A stretch of DNA of 17,125 nt from an uncultured Ruminococcus sp. Its GTDB lineage: Bacteria; Bacillota; Clostridia; Oscillospirales; Ruminococcaceae. Position numbers and translations under genes: made by a program. Below the pieces are notes generated by a model. It was not told the origin of the DNA. It did no database searches and saw nothing but the letters and a program-made list of their open reading frames with translations. Within the stretch, counting starts at the first letter, position 1. Each line of letters starts with the position of its first letter. Location of the stretch: positions 1 through 17,125 of the forward strand of contig CALGTT010000100.1 in NCBI GenBank assembly GCA_937901485.1. The letters are read 5' to 3'. Shown here in pieces: positions 6,015 through 13,716 of this stretch.

Positions 6015-8357
6015 TTACATAAATATATATGCGTCTTCCTCTGTGAACTGGTCTTCCGTACCCTGCGGACGGATCAGCCAGCCGGTGATATTTTCCTCGG
6101 TAATGATGACCGCATCGCCCTCATTGCATTCCGGCAGCAGCTCGGAAGTCTCAGCAATTCTTGCGTGGAGCGTATCCCCTTCCAGCTTCTCGATCTCTGC
6201 CCAGAGCAGCTCCTTGCTGTAGCCGTATTTCTGACGCATCTCAGGGCTGAGCGTGAATTCCACTCTTGCGGCAGCAACTTCCAGAGGCATGGACATCGAA
6301 AGGCTTCTGTAGGCATTCACGAACTGCGGCAGTGTTTCCTTGGCAAGGTAGATACGGCGGATATATTCGCTGCGATCGCCAGGATAATTGATCTCCGGCA
6401 TCTCGCGCATCGGTGCATAGTCCGTCAGCTGCACGCACTCCCCTTCTTCTGTCAGGACACTGAGCACTGCGGACGGCACACCGCGCTGTGCACCTGCGGC
6501 ACGCAGATCTTCTTTGCCGACGATCGCTGTTTCCACAGTCTGCCATGTCAGCAGGCATTCTTCATCGTTGATGTTCAGCTCCATCAGCTCCTCCCCAGCA
6601 TCCGTGAGCATCCGATCACTCAGGCAGCTGCAAGCGGCATGAAAGAGGATATCCGCGTAGTAGCCGTAATTTTCCTTTGTTGCACCGATGACCTCCAGCT
6701 CGCGCAGTCCGGCAGTACAAAGTCCCATTGTCGTCATCCAGATTTCGTCCACATCCTGAGAACCTGTGATGGAGAGCACAAACAGATCCCGCAGTGCAGC
6801 TGCATTGCGGCAGCTTCCTGCAAAAAGTGCCCAGTTTGCAGGATAGATCTTCTCCGTGGTGATGTCGATCGCACCGATTAGCTCCGGAACAGACGTTGTC
6901 AGCAGCTTCATTCCCAGATGATAGGAAAGCTGCGGATCGTCGCCGAATTCCATCTGGAGCAGAAGATGCTTGGGGGCATTCAGGATGGCTTCACAGTCCT
7001 CCTCGCTGATCTGATAATAAGGTCTGCCGCTGAACTGTTCGCTGACCTCCAGTACAAACAGATAGGCATCATAGAGCCGTTCTTCAAAACGGAAGGTCAG
7101 GTGGCACACATTATCACTTACATTGTTGGACACGATCTCCAGCGTGTCAGAAAGGCTGTCCAGACGCTCAGAAACCTGTGCAAGCGTCAGCTCCTGTCCG
7201 GGCTTCGGTACAGCGGCAAGAGAGCTGGGGGCGCGTCCGATCAGACCATGTGCCGGATGCTTGACAGTATCCTCCGGTGTTGTTTCCGTGTCATTCTGTG
7301 CAAGCTCCATTGTAAGCTGGTTCATGTAATAGGACGTGCCGTTGCGCTTGTCAAGCAGCTCGCTCTGCTGCTTTGCAATACCGTAGAAATAGTCCTGAAG
7401 CTCCTTGACGCTGTAGCCCTCCTCCGTGCGCTTGACGGGCAGGGGTTGGAGCAGAACGCTGTCCGCATATTCCGTTTCCTCGGAAATGCGCTGTAACAAA
7501 CGGTATGCGCCGCGTGCAAAGGTCAAGCGCATGATCGGATTTCTGCACTTGACAAAGCTGGAAATATTGCACTTGAGTGTTTTCCAGCCCGTGCGAACAT
7601 CCGATGTGCTGTACAGCTCCAGCAGATTACCGGTTTCCTCCAGAAATTCCGGCTCATTGTCCGTGTAGCGTGCGCAGAGTCTGCCATAATATGCCGCTTC
7701 CGAAAGATCTCCGCGGTAGAGGTAGAACCGCAGCAGTGCACCGTAGGTAACGTGCGGAACTTCTGCACAGCGTTTTCTGCCGTCAAGGACGGGGGCAGCA
7801 ATGCGCAGTGCCTCCTCCTCGTCACCGAATTCAAGAGCCATTCTCATGTCATGGTGGATCTCACACGCTTCGCAGTCGCTGTTCGCATCGCGTTTGCAGC
7901 CGTGGAACGCTTCATATTCCCTGCGTGCGGCATCGCGGTCAACGGGGAGAAAGAACTTGCTGCGTTTCATGTGAAACACGCGCAGAGAATAGCCATATTT
8001 TTTACAGCGTGCCTCATACTCTGCATAGTAACGTTCGATCTCGTCAAGGGAGATCTGATAGTAATCGGGCATGTTTTCGAGCACCCATTTGAATGCCTGC
8101 ATCACATCTTCATAGGTGTCATCCTCCAGCTCCGGATGCTCATCGAACACTGCAAGCAGCTCCGGAAACATGATGATCGCCTTGAAATTGTCGTCGTGGA
8201 AAATGGACTCCTTGACATATTCATAGCGGAAGTAGATGCGCCAGTAATCTGCCGCCTGTTCGTCAGCCTCCTTGATCGCATTCTGCATGATCTCCAGTCG
8301 GGATGTGCCGTGTTCGGTGCTGCGGATCTGTTCGATCCAGTGGTCTGCCTGAAACAT
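6015..8357 (-). CDS. 780-aa TPR-like protein with DUF4026/DUF2314-like C-terminal half
   Basis: The start is MFQADHWIEQ (ATG 8357), 8 nt after AAGGAGG; twelve extra upstream codons were left out because they precede this site. Residues 1-345 are all-helical and collinear with the whole 357-aa protein encoded just upstream: ADYWRIYFRYEYVKESIF, AFKWVLENMP, HMKRSKFFLPVDR and LLRFYLYRGDLSEA match it block by block, a TPR-like layout. Cysteines C154, C162, C165, C197 with H168, H169 and H202 could bind a metal (inference). After a linker (~350-395), residues ~440-610 recall DUF4026 (IWMTTMGLCTAGLRELEVIG) and ~705-765 recall DUF2314 (LLWAEIEKLEGDTLHARI, NEGDAVIITEENITGW). No signal peptide, so cytosolic. 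It starts 2 nt after the upstream stop. Biochemical role unknown. Confidence 0.88.
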   Translation of the reverse strand: MFQADHWIEQIRSTEHGTSRLEIMQNAIKEADEQAADYWRIYFRYEYVKESIFHDDNFKAIIMFPELLAVFDEHPELEDDTYEDVMQAFKWVLENMPDYYQISLDEIERYYAEYEARCKKYGYSLRVFHMKRSKFFLPVDRDAARREYEAFHGCKRDANSDCEACEIHHDMRMALEFGDEEEALRIAAPVLDGRKRCAEVPHVTYGALLRFYLYRGDLSEAAYYGRLCARYTDNEPEFLEETGNLLELYSTSDVRTGWKTLKCNISSFVKCRNPIMRLTFARGAYRLLQRISEETEYADSVLLQPLPVKRTEEGYSVKELQDYFYGIAKQQSELLDKRNGTSYYMNQLTMELAQNDTETTPEDTVKHPAHGLIGRAPSSLAAVPKPGQELTLAQVSERLDSLSDTLEIVSNNVSDNVCHLTFRFEERLYDAYLFVLEVSEQFSGRPYYQISEEDCEAILNAPKHLLLQMEFGDDPQLSYHLGMKLLTTSVPELIGAIDITTEKIYPANWALFAGSCRNAAALRDLFVLSITGSQDVDEIWMTTMGLCTAGLRELEVIGATKENYGYYADILFHAACSCLSDRMLTDAGEELMELNINDEECLLTWQTVETAIVGKEDLRAAGAQRGVPSAVLSVLTEEGECVQLTDYAPMREMPEINYPGDRSEYIRRIYLAKETLPQFVNAYRSLSMSMPLEVAAARVEFTLSPEMRQKYGYSKELLWAEIEKLEGDTLHARIAETSELLPECNEGDAVIITEENITGWLIRPQGTEDQFTEEDAYIFM

Positions 8358-8359
8358 AG

Positions 8360-9433
8360 TTAAATCCTCCTTTGTGTGTCGGGATAGGTACAATTCAGTT
8401 TTGTCATAAAATCGTTTGTGCCGTTGCGGGCATCAAATTTCTGCGCAAGCTCCTGCGCAGCTGCATGGAAATGGAAGCGAAGCTCCGGCACGCCCATTCC
8501 GCTGATCTCCGCATCCTTAGATGCAAGCGACTCCGGCAGTGCCTGTTCATCCGGCAGTGCACGGAACAGCTGGTATGCGCCGATGGCAAACTGCATACGG
8601 AGCAAGGGATTTCTGGAATTTGCGTAGATGCTGTAATTGCGTGCAAACAGCTGTAAGCCGTGTTCCGGCTGCGTCACGCTGTACAGTGACAGCAGCGTTC
8701 CCGTGATGTCCAGATAATAGGGGTTTCCTGTGACACGGTGTTCTGTTTTCTTTGCATAGTCCATTGCTTTCCCATATTCACCGCGATTGAGGTAGAAGCG
8801 GATGAACTCCTGATAGGTTGCCTGCGGAAGTGCATTGGATACCATCTCGCCGGAGAAAATGGGTTTAGCGGCTTCAAGTGCCTTTTCTTCATTGCCGATG
8901 AACAGGTAGTACATCGCCTGCTGGTCGTAGTACAACGCCTTACCATCCGAGATGGAGTCAAGCGGCGCATCCAGAAAACGATAGAATTCTGCCGCCGCAA
9001 TGCCGCGGTCAATGTGAAGATAGAACAGATTGCGTTTCATATGGTAAATACTCAGACTGCATCCGTGTTCGAGCAGCAGACGCTTGAACATGCGGAAATA
9101 GCCGTCGATCTCTGCTTTGGAGATCTGAGGAAATTCCGGCGCAGCCTCCACGATCCACTTGAACGCCACCAGCATGTCAAAATCACATTCCCTGTTCTGA
9201 CGAAGCTTTTCATGCTCCTCGTAGAGTGCCAGCAGCTGGGGGAAAATGATCATTGCAAAATAACGGTCGCCGCAGAAAATGGATTCTTTGAGGTACGCGT
9301 AGCGCATCTGGAACTGCCAGTAGAGATCACCGCGTTCATCCGCTTCTGTGATCGCGCCGCGTATGGCGTTGAGCCGCGGCATACCGCTTTCGATCGACTC
9401 GAATTCTTTCAGCATTTCTTCAAATGTTCTCAT
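8360..9433 (-). CDS. 357-aa TPR-like protein, paralogue of the next gene's N-terminal half
   Basis: ATG 9433 overlaps the TGA of the HSP90-family gene (ATGA), so translation is coupled. The protein is helical throughout with TPR-like features (EEKALEAAKPIFSG, YLNRGEYGKAMDYAKK) and no signal peptide or membrane segment. It aligns along its length with residues 1-345 of the 780-aa protein: RYAYLKESIFCGDRYFAMII, AFKWIVEAAP and YHMKRNLFYLHIDR against the matching blocks. This points to a tandem duplication, or to partial loss of the C-terminal half. Where the larger copy has its Cys/His cluster, this copy has none (DSISDGKALYYDQQ and MVSNALPQATY). A cytosolic adaptor for the HSP90-family ATPase is a reasonable guess from the tight coupling, not shown by sequence. 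Confidence 0.88.
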   Translation of the reverse strand: MRTFEEMLKEFESIESGMPRLNAIRGAITEADERGDLYWQFQMRYAYLKESIFCGDRYFAMIIFPQLLALYEEHEKLRQNRECDFDMLVAFKWIVEAAPEFPQISKAEIDGYFRMFKRLLLEHGCSLSIYHMKRNLFYLHIDRGIAAAEFYRFLDAPLDSISDGKALYYDQQAMYYLFIGNEEKALEAAKPIFSGEMVSNALPQATYQEFIRFYLNRGEYGKAMDYAKKTEHRVTGNPYYLDITGTLLSLYSVTQPEHGLQLFARNYSIYANSRNPLLRMQFAIGAYQLFRALPDEQALPESLASKDAEISGMGVPELRFHFHAAAQELAQKFDARNGTNDFMTKLNCTYPDTQRRI

Positions 9434-11217
9434 GCGTCAAGCCCCCATTCGATCAATTGGATCAGATTTGCGTTGAGCAGTGACAATTCCCCGCCCCGCA
9501 TTGGGAATCTTCCGGTCAGCAGTGCCTGTACATAGAGGATCTCCAGGCAGACCTTCATCTTTTCCGGATGCTTCAGAAGCAGCAGACGGCGGATGAGGGG
9601 GTTATTGCAGTTGAGATAGAGCACTGCATCATAATCCTCGATCTCCTCGGCAAAGGCATCGAGCATGGAGGAAAACAGGGCGTGGGAATGCTCCTTGGAG
9701 TGCTGGATCTCGCGCATGATCTGTGCATTTTCATCAAGCATGTAGAAGACCGGCAGTGAGGACGGAGAGAAGCTTTTAAGCTGCACATCACAGTCATATT
9801 CACGGAAGATCTCCTTTGCAGCATCAAGAAGCTGTCCCGCTTCTGCCTGTGTTTCCGTGCTTGGCTCTTCAAGAAATTCTTCAAAGGAAACAAGCTGCAG
9901 CGGATAGAAGATCAGCTCCTCGTTCTGCTCTGTCAGCTTGCGCAGAAGTCCGGTGTCGTACACATAGCAGGCATTGACCAGAAGCTGATCCTGTGCCAGC
10001 ATCAGTGCGGAGGTGCGGTGGAACTGGTTCATATCGCCCGTATAGGCAACCGGTTCGCGGTGTGTCATCAGCTCCCGTCCGGTCATGCGTCCCATATTTG
10101 TCTCAAAATCCAGAAACGGCATGAACGTGCGGAAAAAGACATCATCCTCCGCTGCCATGGATTTGATAGCAAGGAAATGCACATCAATGATACGCTGGAG
10201 AAGCTGCGGATTTTTGCGTGACAGAGAGAGCAGATATTCTGAAATACATTCGTTCAGCTCCTCGCGTGCCTGCGCAAGCACATCATCCTCGTAGAAGTTT
10301 TCACGCGATGCCGTAGGACGGAGCTGTGAGGTATTCAGGAAGCAGCGCAGGAAAAACGACCATTTCGGAAGAATGGCTGTGCCGTCCTCGGTCAGGAGCA
10401 TATTTTTGAGATAGATGCGGTGCGTGTTCTTTGCGTGCATGGAAACAGCGTGGGGCATGATGAATGCCGCGCCGCTGAACAAGCCCGACTTGGATTCCAG
10501 CGGTATGTAATCAATAAAATCACTGTCGAAGATCTGCTGTCCGAGCTGCATGATGCTCGCATGTGCGTCAGTTCCCGATGTCCGGAACCATTCGTTGACG
10601 CGATAGGTACGTTCTGCGCCGTGCATCATCACCGGAAACGGCAGCGGCAGTCCGTAATAGCGCACAAGCTCTGTGATGCGTTCTTCGCTGAAATACTGCT
10701 CACAGCCCTTCTTGGCTTTGATGCAGATCTTCGTGCCGACCGCGGTTTTCTCTCCGGCGGGCGTGATGCTGTAAGTGCCGTCGGGCTTTCCGCAAAAGCG
10801 GTACGCTTGCTCCGGCTGCTTTGCCGAGCGTGTCCACAGCTCAATCTCGTCCGTCACCATGAAGCACGAGAGCATACCAATGCCGAATCTGCCGATATAG
10901 TCCTCCAGTATCTTTCCGGTCTGCAGGTCGCGTTTGGAGGATTGTCCGATCACGGCGAGGAAGCGGTGGATCTCCTCCTCCGTCAGACCGGTGCCATTGT
11001 CCGTGAACATCAGCTGAAGTACATCATCGTCATTTTGCAGCTCGATGTCGATCCTGCCGTCCTGAAACTGCGGATCGTGGAGCTGTCTGCCGCTGATGGC
11101 ATCCGTGCCGTTCTGGAGCAGTTCACGGATGAAAACATCGGGACTGCTGTAAAGATGATTGGCAAGAATGTCGATCATTCCGCCAAGATTGACTTTGAAA
11201 ACAAAGGGTTCTCCCAT
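9430..11217 (-). CDS. HSP90-family (HtpG-like) ATPase
   Basis: 595 aa; ATG 11217 follows AGGAGG by 8 nt. The N-terminal GHKL ATPase fold is complete: VFIRELLQNGTDA (E32, N36, D39), the DNGTGL nucleotide site (73-78) and the glycine motif IGRFGIGM (108-115). The first ~330 residues follow the N and middle domains of HtpG; the C-terminal third is divergent. In length and style it fits the separate bacterial 'HSP90 family protein' group rather than canonical housekeeping HtpG. It ends WGLDA, with no MEEVD-type TPR-binding tail. It should be a cytosolic ATP-driven chaperone. It heads a five-gene unit and overlaps the first repeat-protein gene by 4 bp. No CIRCE or CtsR box is seen upstream, so classical heat-shock control is not indicated. 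Confidence 0.93.
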   Translation of the reverse strand: MGEPFVFKVNLGGMIDILANHLYSSPDVFIRELLQNGTDAISGRQLHDPQFQDGRIDIELQNDDDVLQLMFTDNGTGLTEEEIHRFLAVIGQSSKRDLQTGKILEDYIGRFGIGMLSCFMVTDEIELWTRSAKQPEQAYRFCGKPDGTYSITPAGEKTAVGTKICIKAKKGCEQYFSEERITELVRYYGLPLPFPVMMHGAERTYRVNEWFRTSGTDAHASIMQLGQQIFDSDFIDYIPLESKSGLFSGAAFIMPHAVSMHAKNTHRIYLKNMLLTEDGTAILPKWSFFLRCFLNTSQLRPTASRENFYEDDVLAQAREELNECISEYLLSLSRKNPQLLQRIIDVHFLAIKSMAAEDDVFFRTFMPFLDFETNMGRMTGRELMTHREPVAYTGDMNQFHRTSALMLAQDQLLVNACYVYDTGLLRKLTEQNEELIFYPLQLVSFEEFLEEPSTETQAEAGQLLDAAKEIFREYDCDVQLKSFSPSSLPVFYMLDENAQIMREIQHSKEHSHALFSSMLDAFAEEIEDYDAVLYLNCNNPLIRRLLLLKHPEKMKVCLEILYVQALLTGRFPMRGGELSLLNANLIQLIEWGLDA

Positions 11218-11257
11218 TCGATGAACCTCCTATCTTTCTGAATAGTTTCACCTCTTT

Positions 11258-11286
11258 ATCATACCATATTTTCGTGATAATTGCAA
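11258..11286 (-). promoter_or_regulatory. Sigma-A promoter of the HSP90 operon
   Basis: On the minus strand: TTGCAA (11286-11281), a 17-bp spacer ending in TGG, and TATGAT (11263-11258). The start is near 11251, giving a leader of about 34 nt to the ATG at 11217. Confidence 0.82.
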
Positions 11287-11298
11287 GAGAATTCCACG

Positions 11299-11334
11299 AA
11301 AAAAACGAAAACTGCCCCATATTGCAGGGGCAGT
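11299..11334 (-). terminator. Rho-independent terminator of the SseB-like gene
   Basis: On the minus strand ACTGCCCC (11334-11327) pairs with GGGGCAGT (11318-11311) around an 8-nt loop, and TTTCGTTTTTTT follows. It separates the SseB-like gene from the HSP90 operon promoter directly downstream. Confidence 0.88.
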
Positions 11335-11346
11335 GCGCTGTTGATT

Positions 11347-11934
11347 TTATCCAAAGAAAAGGAATCTGCGTTTTTTGAAGAACGGCTTTGCATTTTCCGC
11401 TGCCATTTTTCCGGCATTCTCCTGATAGCTCATGAATTCCACGTTCAGACCGTTTGCCAGTGGCATGACCTTTTCCGCGATCGCTTTGTAAAGCTCTGCA
11501 GAGGGATCGGATACATCCAGTATCATCAGGTAGGACGGATGCAGGGCATCCGGCTTTGTCATCATGCAAAGATATGCTGCATTGACGTTTTTCTTCTCTT
11601 TGAGCAGTGCCGAGGCAGCATCCATCAGTTCCTGCGCATCTTCTGATACGGGGGTGATGCGGACGGAAGCCGCATCGCTCAGTGAGATCGTTTCCTCAGG
11701 CATCTGAAGCGTGCCGTTTGCCAGAGCGTCTACAACGCCAAGCATTTCCTTGTCAAGAACAATGTTCACGCCGTAGGGGTTGATGACGATACCGTTGAGA
11801 TTTGTCAGGAGTTTCCGGGCATCCTGAAACTTTAATGTTTGATAGCCGCACTGCGGATCCTGTTCAAAACGACGCAGCTCCACCCAGTCTGTGAACAGCA
11901 TCAGAAAGGCAGAGCCATCCGGATTGCGCAGCAT
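11347..11934 (-). pseudogene. SseB-like protein, C-terminal part of a frameshifted gene
   Basis: This frame carries the second half of a gene whose first half is at 11901-12497. It begins MLRNPDGSAFLMLFTDWVELRRF, the characteristic end of the SseB N-terminal domain ('FTDW'), with LNGIVINPYGVNIVL after it. It continues with an SseB C-terminal-type domain: AAYLCMMTKPDALHPSYLMILDV and the closing AKPFFKKRRF. The ATG at 11934 has no ribosome site, which argues against independent translation. SseB was named for enhanced serine sensitivity in enterobacteria; its biochemical role is poorly defined. The terminator follows at 11334. Confidence 0.78.
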
Positions 11935-12497
11935 CGGAAGTGCAGAACGCCGTTGCTGACTTGGAGGGGGGAAATGTAGTTCGCTTTGCTGATCTCCCGC
12001 AGCATAGCAAGCTCATCGCCGGTGGCAGCTGTTCTGCTGCTGATCCGCTGGTAGAGAAAATGCGCCGGTGCAAGCAGATGGGGATTCATAACAATACGTT
12101 CTGCATGTTCCGGATTATGCCCTTCCAGCACCTCCAGAATCTCAAACAGGCTGACTGCCACATACTTCTGTCCACTGTCAATGACCAGAACGGTCACGCC
12201 GGTGCGCAGAAGATCTCCGAACAGCAGCATTCTGTTGGATGCCTTGTTTTCGAGCATGTTGACGCGGATATTCTTCTGCTGAAGTTCCTCCTGAAACTGT
12301 TCGGAGAAGGGTTTTTCAGAAAAGAGATATGCCGCATATTCGCCATGTTCCATACCGGTGTAATAATTCTTTGTCACAGGTGAAAACGCAGCCCAGAGAA
12401 CGTCCTGCTTCCGGATGGCTTCTACGATTTGTGCATAAATATAGTCATTTCCGCCGCTTTCTGCAAGCTGCGCAATAAGCTTCTGTATTGTCTGCAT
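11901..12497 (-). pseudogene. SseB-like protein, N-terminal part of a frameshifted gene
   Basis: ATG 12497 lies about 10 nt after AAAGGA and is preceded by a good promoter. The frame reads 187 sensible residues to VSNGVLHF, then ten unrelated ones to TGA at 11901. Adding one base at the CC of 11936-11937 joins it to the next frame as ...GVLHF-P-MLRNPDGS..., giving an intact protein of 383 aa. Residues ~30-120 (AAYLFSEKPFSEQFQEEL, LLRTGVTVLVIDSG) themselves look like a weak SseB-type domain, so the full protein may carry two. As read here the product is truncated. The break is one base, so a recent mutation or a sequencing error are both possible. Confidence 0.78.
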
Positions 12498-12544
12498 GAT
12501 ACTGCATCCTTTCTTTCCGGTGGATTCCGGAATGTGTTTTGTAT

Positions 12545-12573
12545 ATTATACCATATTTCGCCGATTCCGTCAA
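12545..12573 (-). promoter_or_regulatory. Sigma-A promoter of the SseB-like gene
   Basis: On the minus strand: TTGACG (12573-12568), a 17-bp spacer ending in TGG, and TATAAT (12550-12545). The leader is about 40 nt. A strong intact promoter in front of a frameshifted gene suggests the break is recent or artefactual. Confidence 0.9.
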
Positions 12574-12628
12574 GCAGGAATCACATGTGCGGTGTACCGT
12601 ATTTTTGGCGTAAATATCTTCCATCCCC

Positions 12629-12657
12629 TTGCATTTGTATCTAAAAAATGCTATAAT
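12629..12657 (+). promoter_or_regulatory. Sigma-A promoter of the MoxR operon
   Basis: TTGCAT (12629-12634), a 17-bp spacer ending in TGC, and TATAAT (12652-12657). It is divergent from the SseB-like promoter, with about 55 bp between the two -35 boxes. The leader is about 65 nt. Confidence 0.88.
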
Positions 12658-12728
12658 AAGAATGTATGGCATGACGGCGGTGTCCGGTATTGCCGATCAC
12701 CGCAAATGGAAAGGAACGATGAGATCCA

Positions 12729-13715
12729 ATGGAGCTTTCAACCCAGTTTGTCAAAAAAACGGTTTCTAAAAAAGATAAGATCATAATCCGCAATCCTGCA
12801 TTCAAGCAAATGCTGCTGGAGATCCGCAAGGCAGTCAATGGAAAGGACACACGCATCTATAAGGTGCTGCTTGCCATTCTTGCCGGCGGTCATATTCTGC
12901 TTGAAGATATCCCCGGCGTGGGAAAGACCACGCTGGCACTTGCATTGTCCAGAACACTTTCCCTGAGCACCAAGCGTATCCAGTTTACACCGGATGTCCT
13001 GCCCACGGATGTGACGGGCTTTACCATGTACGACAAATCCACAAACACATTTACATTCAAGAAAGGCGCGGCGTTCTGTAATCTCCTGCTGGCGGATGAA
13101 ATCAACCGCACCTCCAGCAAAACGCAGTCCGCGCTTCTGGAGCTGATGGAGGAGGGCGCGGTGACGATCGACGGCGTGACGCACCCCCTCCCCTCTCCCC
13201 ATGTTGTGATCGCCACGCAGAACCCCATCACCTGTGTCGGTACGCAAAAGCTGCCGGAATCACAGCTTGACCGCTTTCTGATCCGCCTGACACTGGGATA
13301 CCCCGATGAAAACAGCGAGATCGCACTGCTCATGGCAAGACAGGGACACAATCCCCTTGACGATATCAGACCGGCTGCGGGGATGATCGAACAAATGCGC
13401 CGTGAGACGGAGGAGGTCTATGTCAGTGAGGAGATCTATCACTACATCGTCAGCCTGACCTCTGCAACGCGGAATCATCCGCAGATACGCCTTGGCATCA
13501 GTCCCCGCGGTTCGCTTGCGCTGATGCAGATGGCAAAGGCGTGCGCCTATGCGCAGGGTAGGGATTACCTGCTGCCGGATGATGTGATGTATGTGTGCAA
13601 GGATGTGTTCTGCCACAGAATCCTGCTGCGCAATCACATGGATGACACACAGAAGCCGGAACAGATCGTGCAGGAGATCCTTGACAGCACGCCTGTGCCG
13701 GATATGGAGCACTGA
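12729..13715 (+). CDS. MoxR-family AAA+ ATPase
   Basis: 328 aa. ATG 12729 is the only in-frame start after a TGA at 12720; its ribosome site AAAGGAA is 12 nt away, rather far. The AAA+ core is complete: Walker A GVGKT (63-67), Walker B LLLADEINR (119-127), a sensor 1-type IATQNP (161-166), LPESQLDRFL with the arginine near 182, and a C-terminal lid with ISPRG. Length and motifs are typical of MoxR proteins, cytosolic ATPases thought to act as chaperones for maturation of partner, often envelope, proteins. The next gene, a DUF58 protein, starts 1 nt after its stop, the classic MoxR partner arrangement. The specific client is not known. Confidence 0.95.
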   Translation: MELSTQFVKKTVSKKDKIIIRNPAFKQMLLEIRKAVNGKDTRIYKVLLAILAGGHILLEDIPGVGKTTLALALSRTLSLSTKRIQFTPDVLPTDVTGFTMYDKSTNTFTFKKGAAFCNLLLADEINRTSSKTQSALLELMEEGAVTIDGVTHPLPSPHVVIATQNPITCVGTQKLPESQLDRFLIRLTLGYPDENSEIALLMARQGHNPLDDIRPAAGMIEQMRRETEEVYVSEEIYHYIVSLTSATRNHPQIRLGISPRGSLALMQMAKACAYAQGRDYLLPDDVMYVCKDVFCHRILLRNHMDDTQKPEQIVQEILDSTPVPDMEH

Positions 13716-13716
13716 C

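Noticed and set aside
5910..6881. A 323-codon open frame on the + strand opposite the 780-aa gene
   Set aside because: Antisense to coding sequence; Cys/His/Arg-rich composition typical of a shadow frame, no domain seen.
10420..11241. A 273-codon open frame on the + strand opposite the HSP90-family gene
   Set aside because: Antisense to the conserved GHKL ATPase motifs, which fix the true strand.
11218..11298. CIRCE or CtsR heat-shock operators upstream of the HSP90-family gene
   Set aside because: Neither the TTAGCACTC inverted repeat nor GTCAAA tandem boxes are present.
12719..12771. A 16-codon frame starting at an ATG that overlaps the MoxR start region
   Set aside because: The ribosome site is only 2 nt from this ATG and the peptide is featureless; an upstream regulatory ORF is possible but unsupported.
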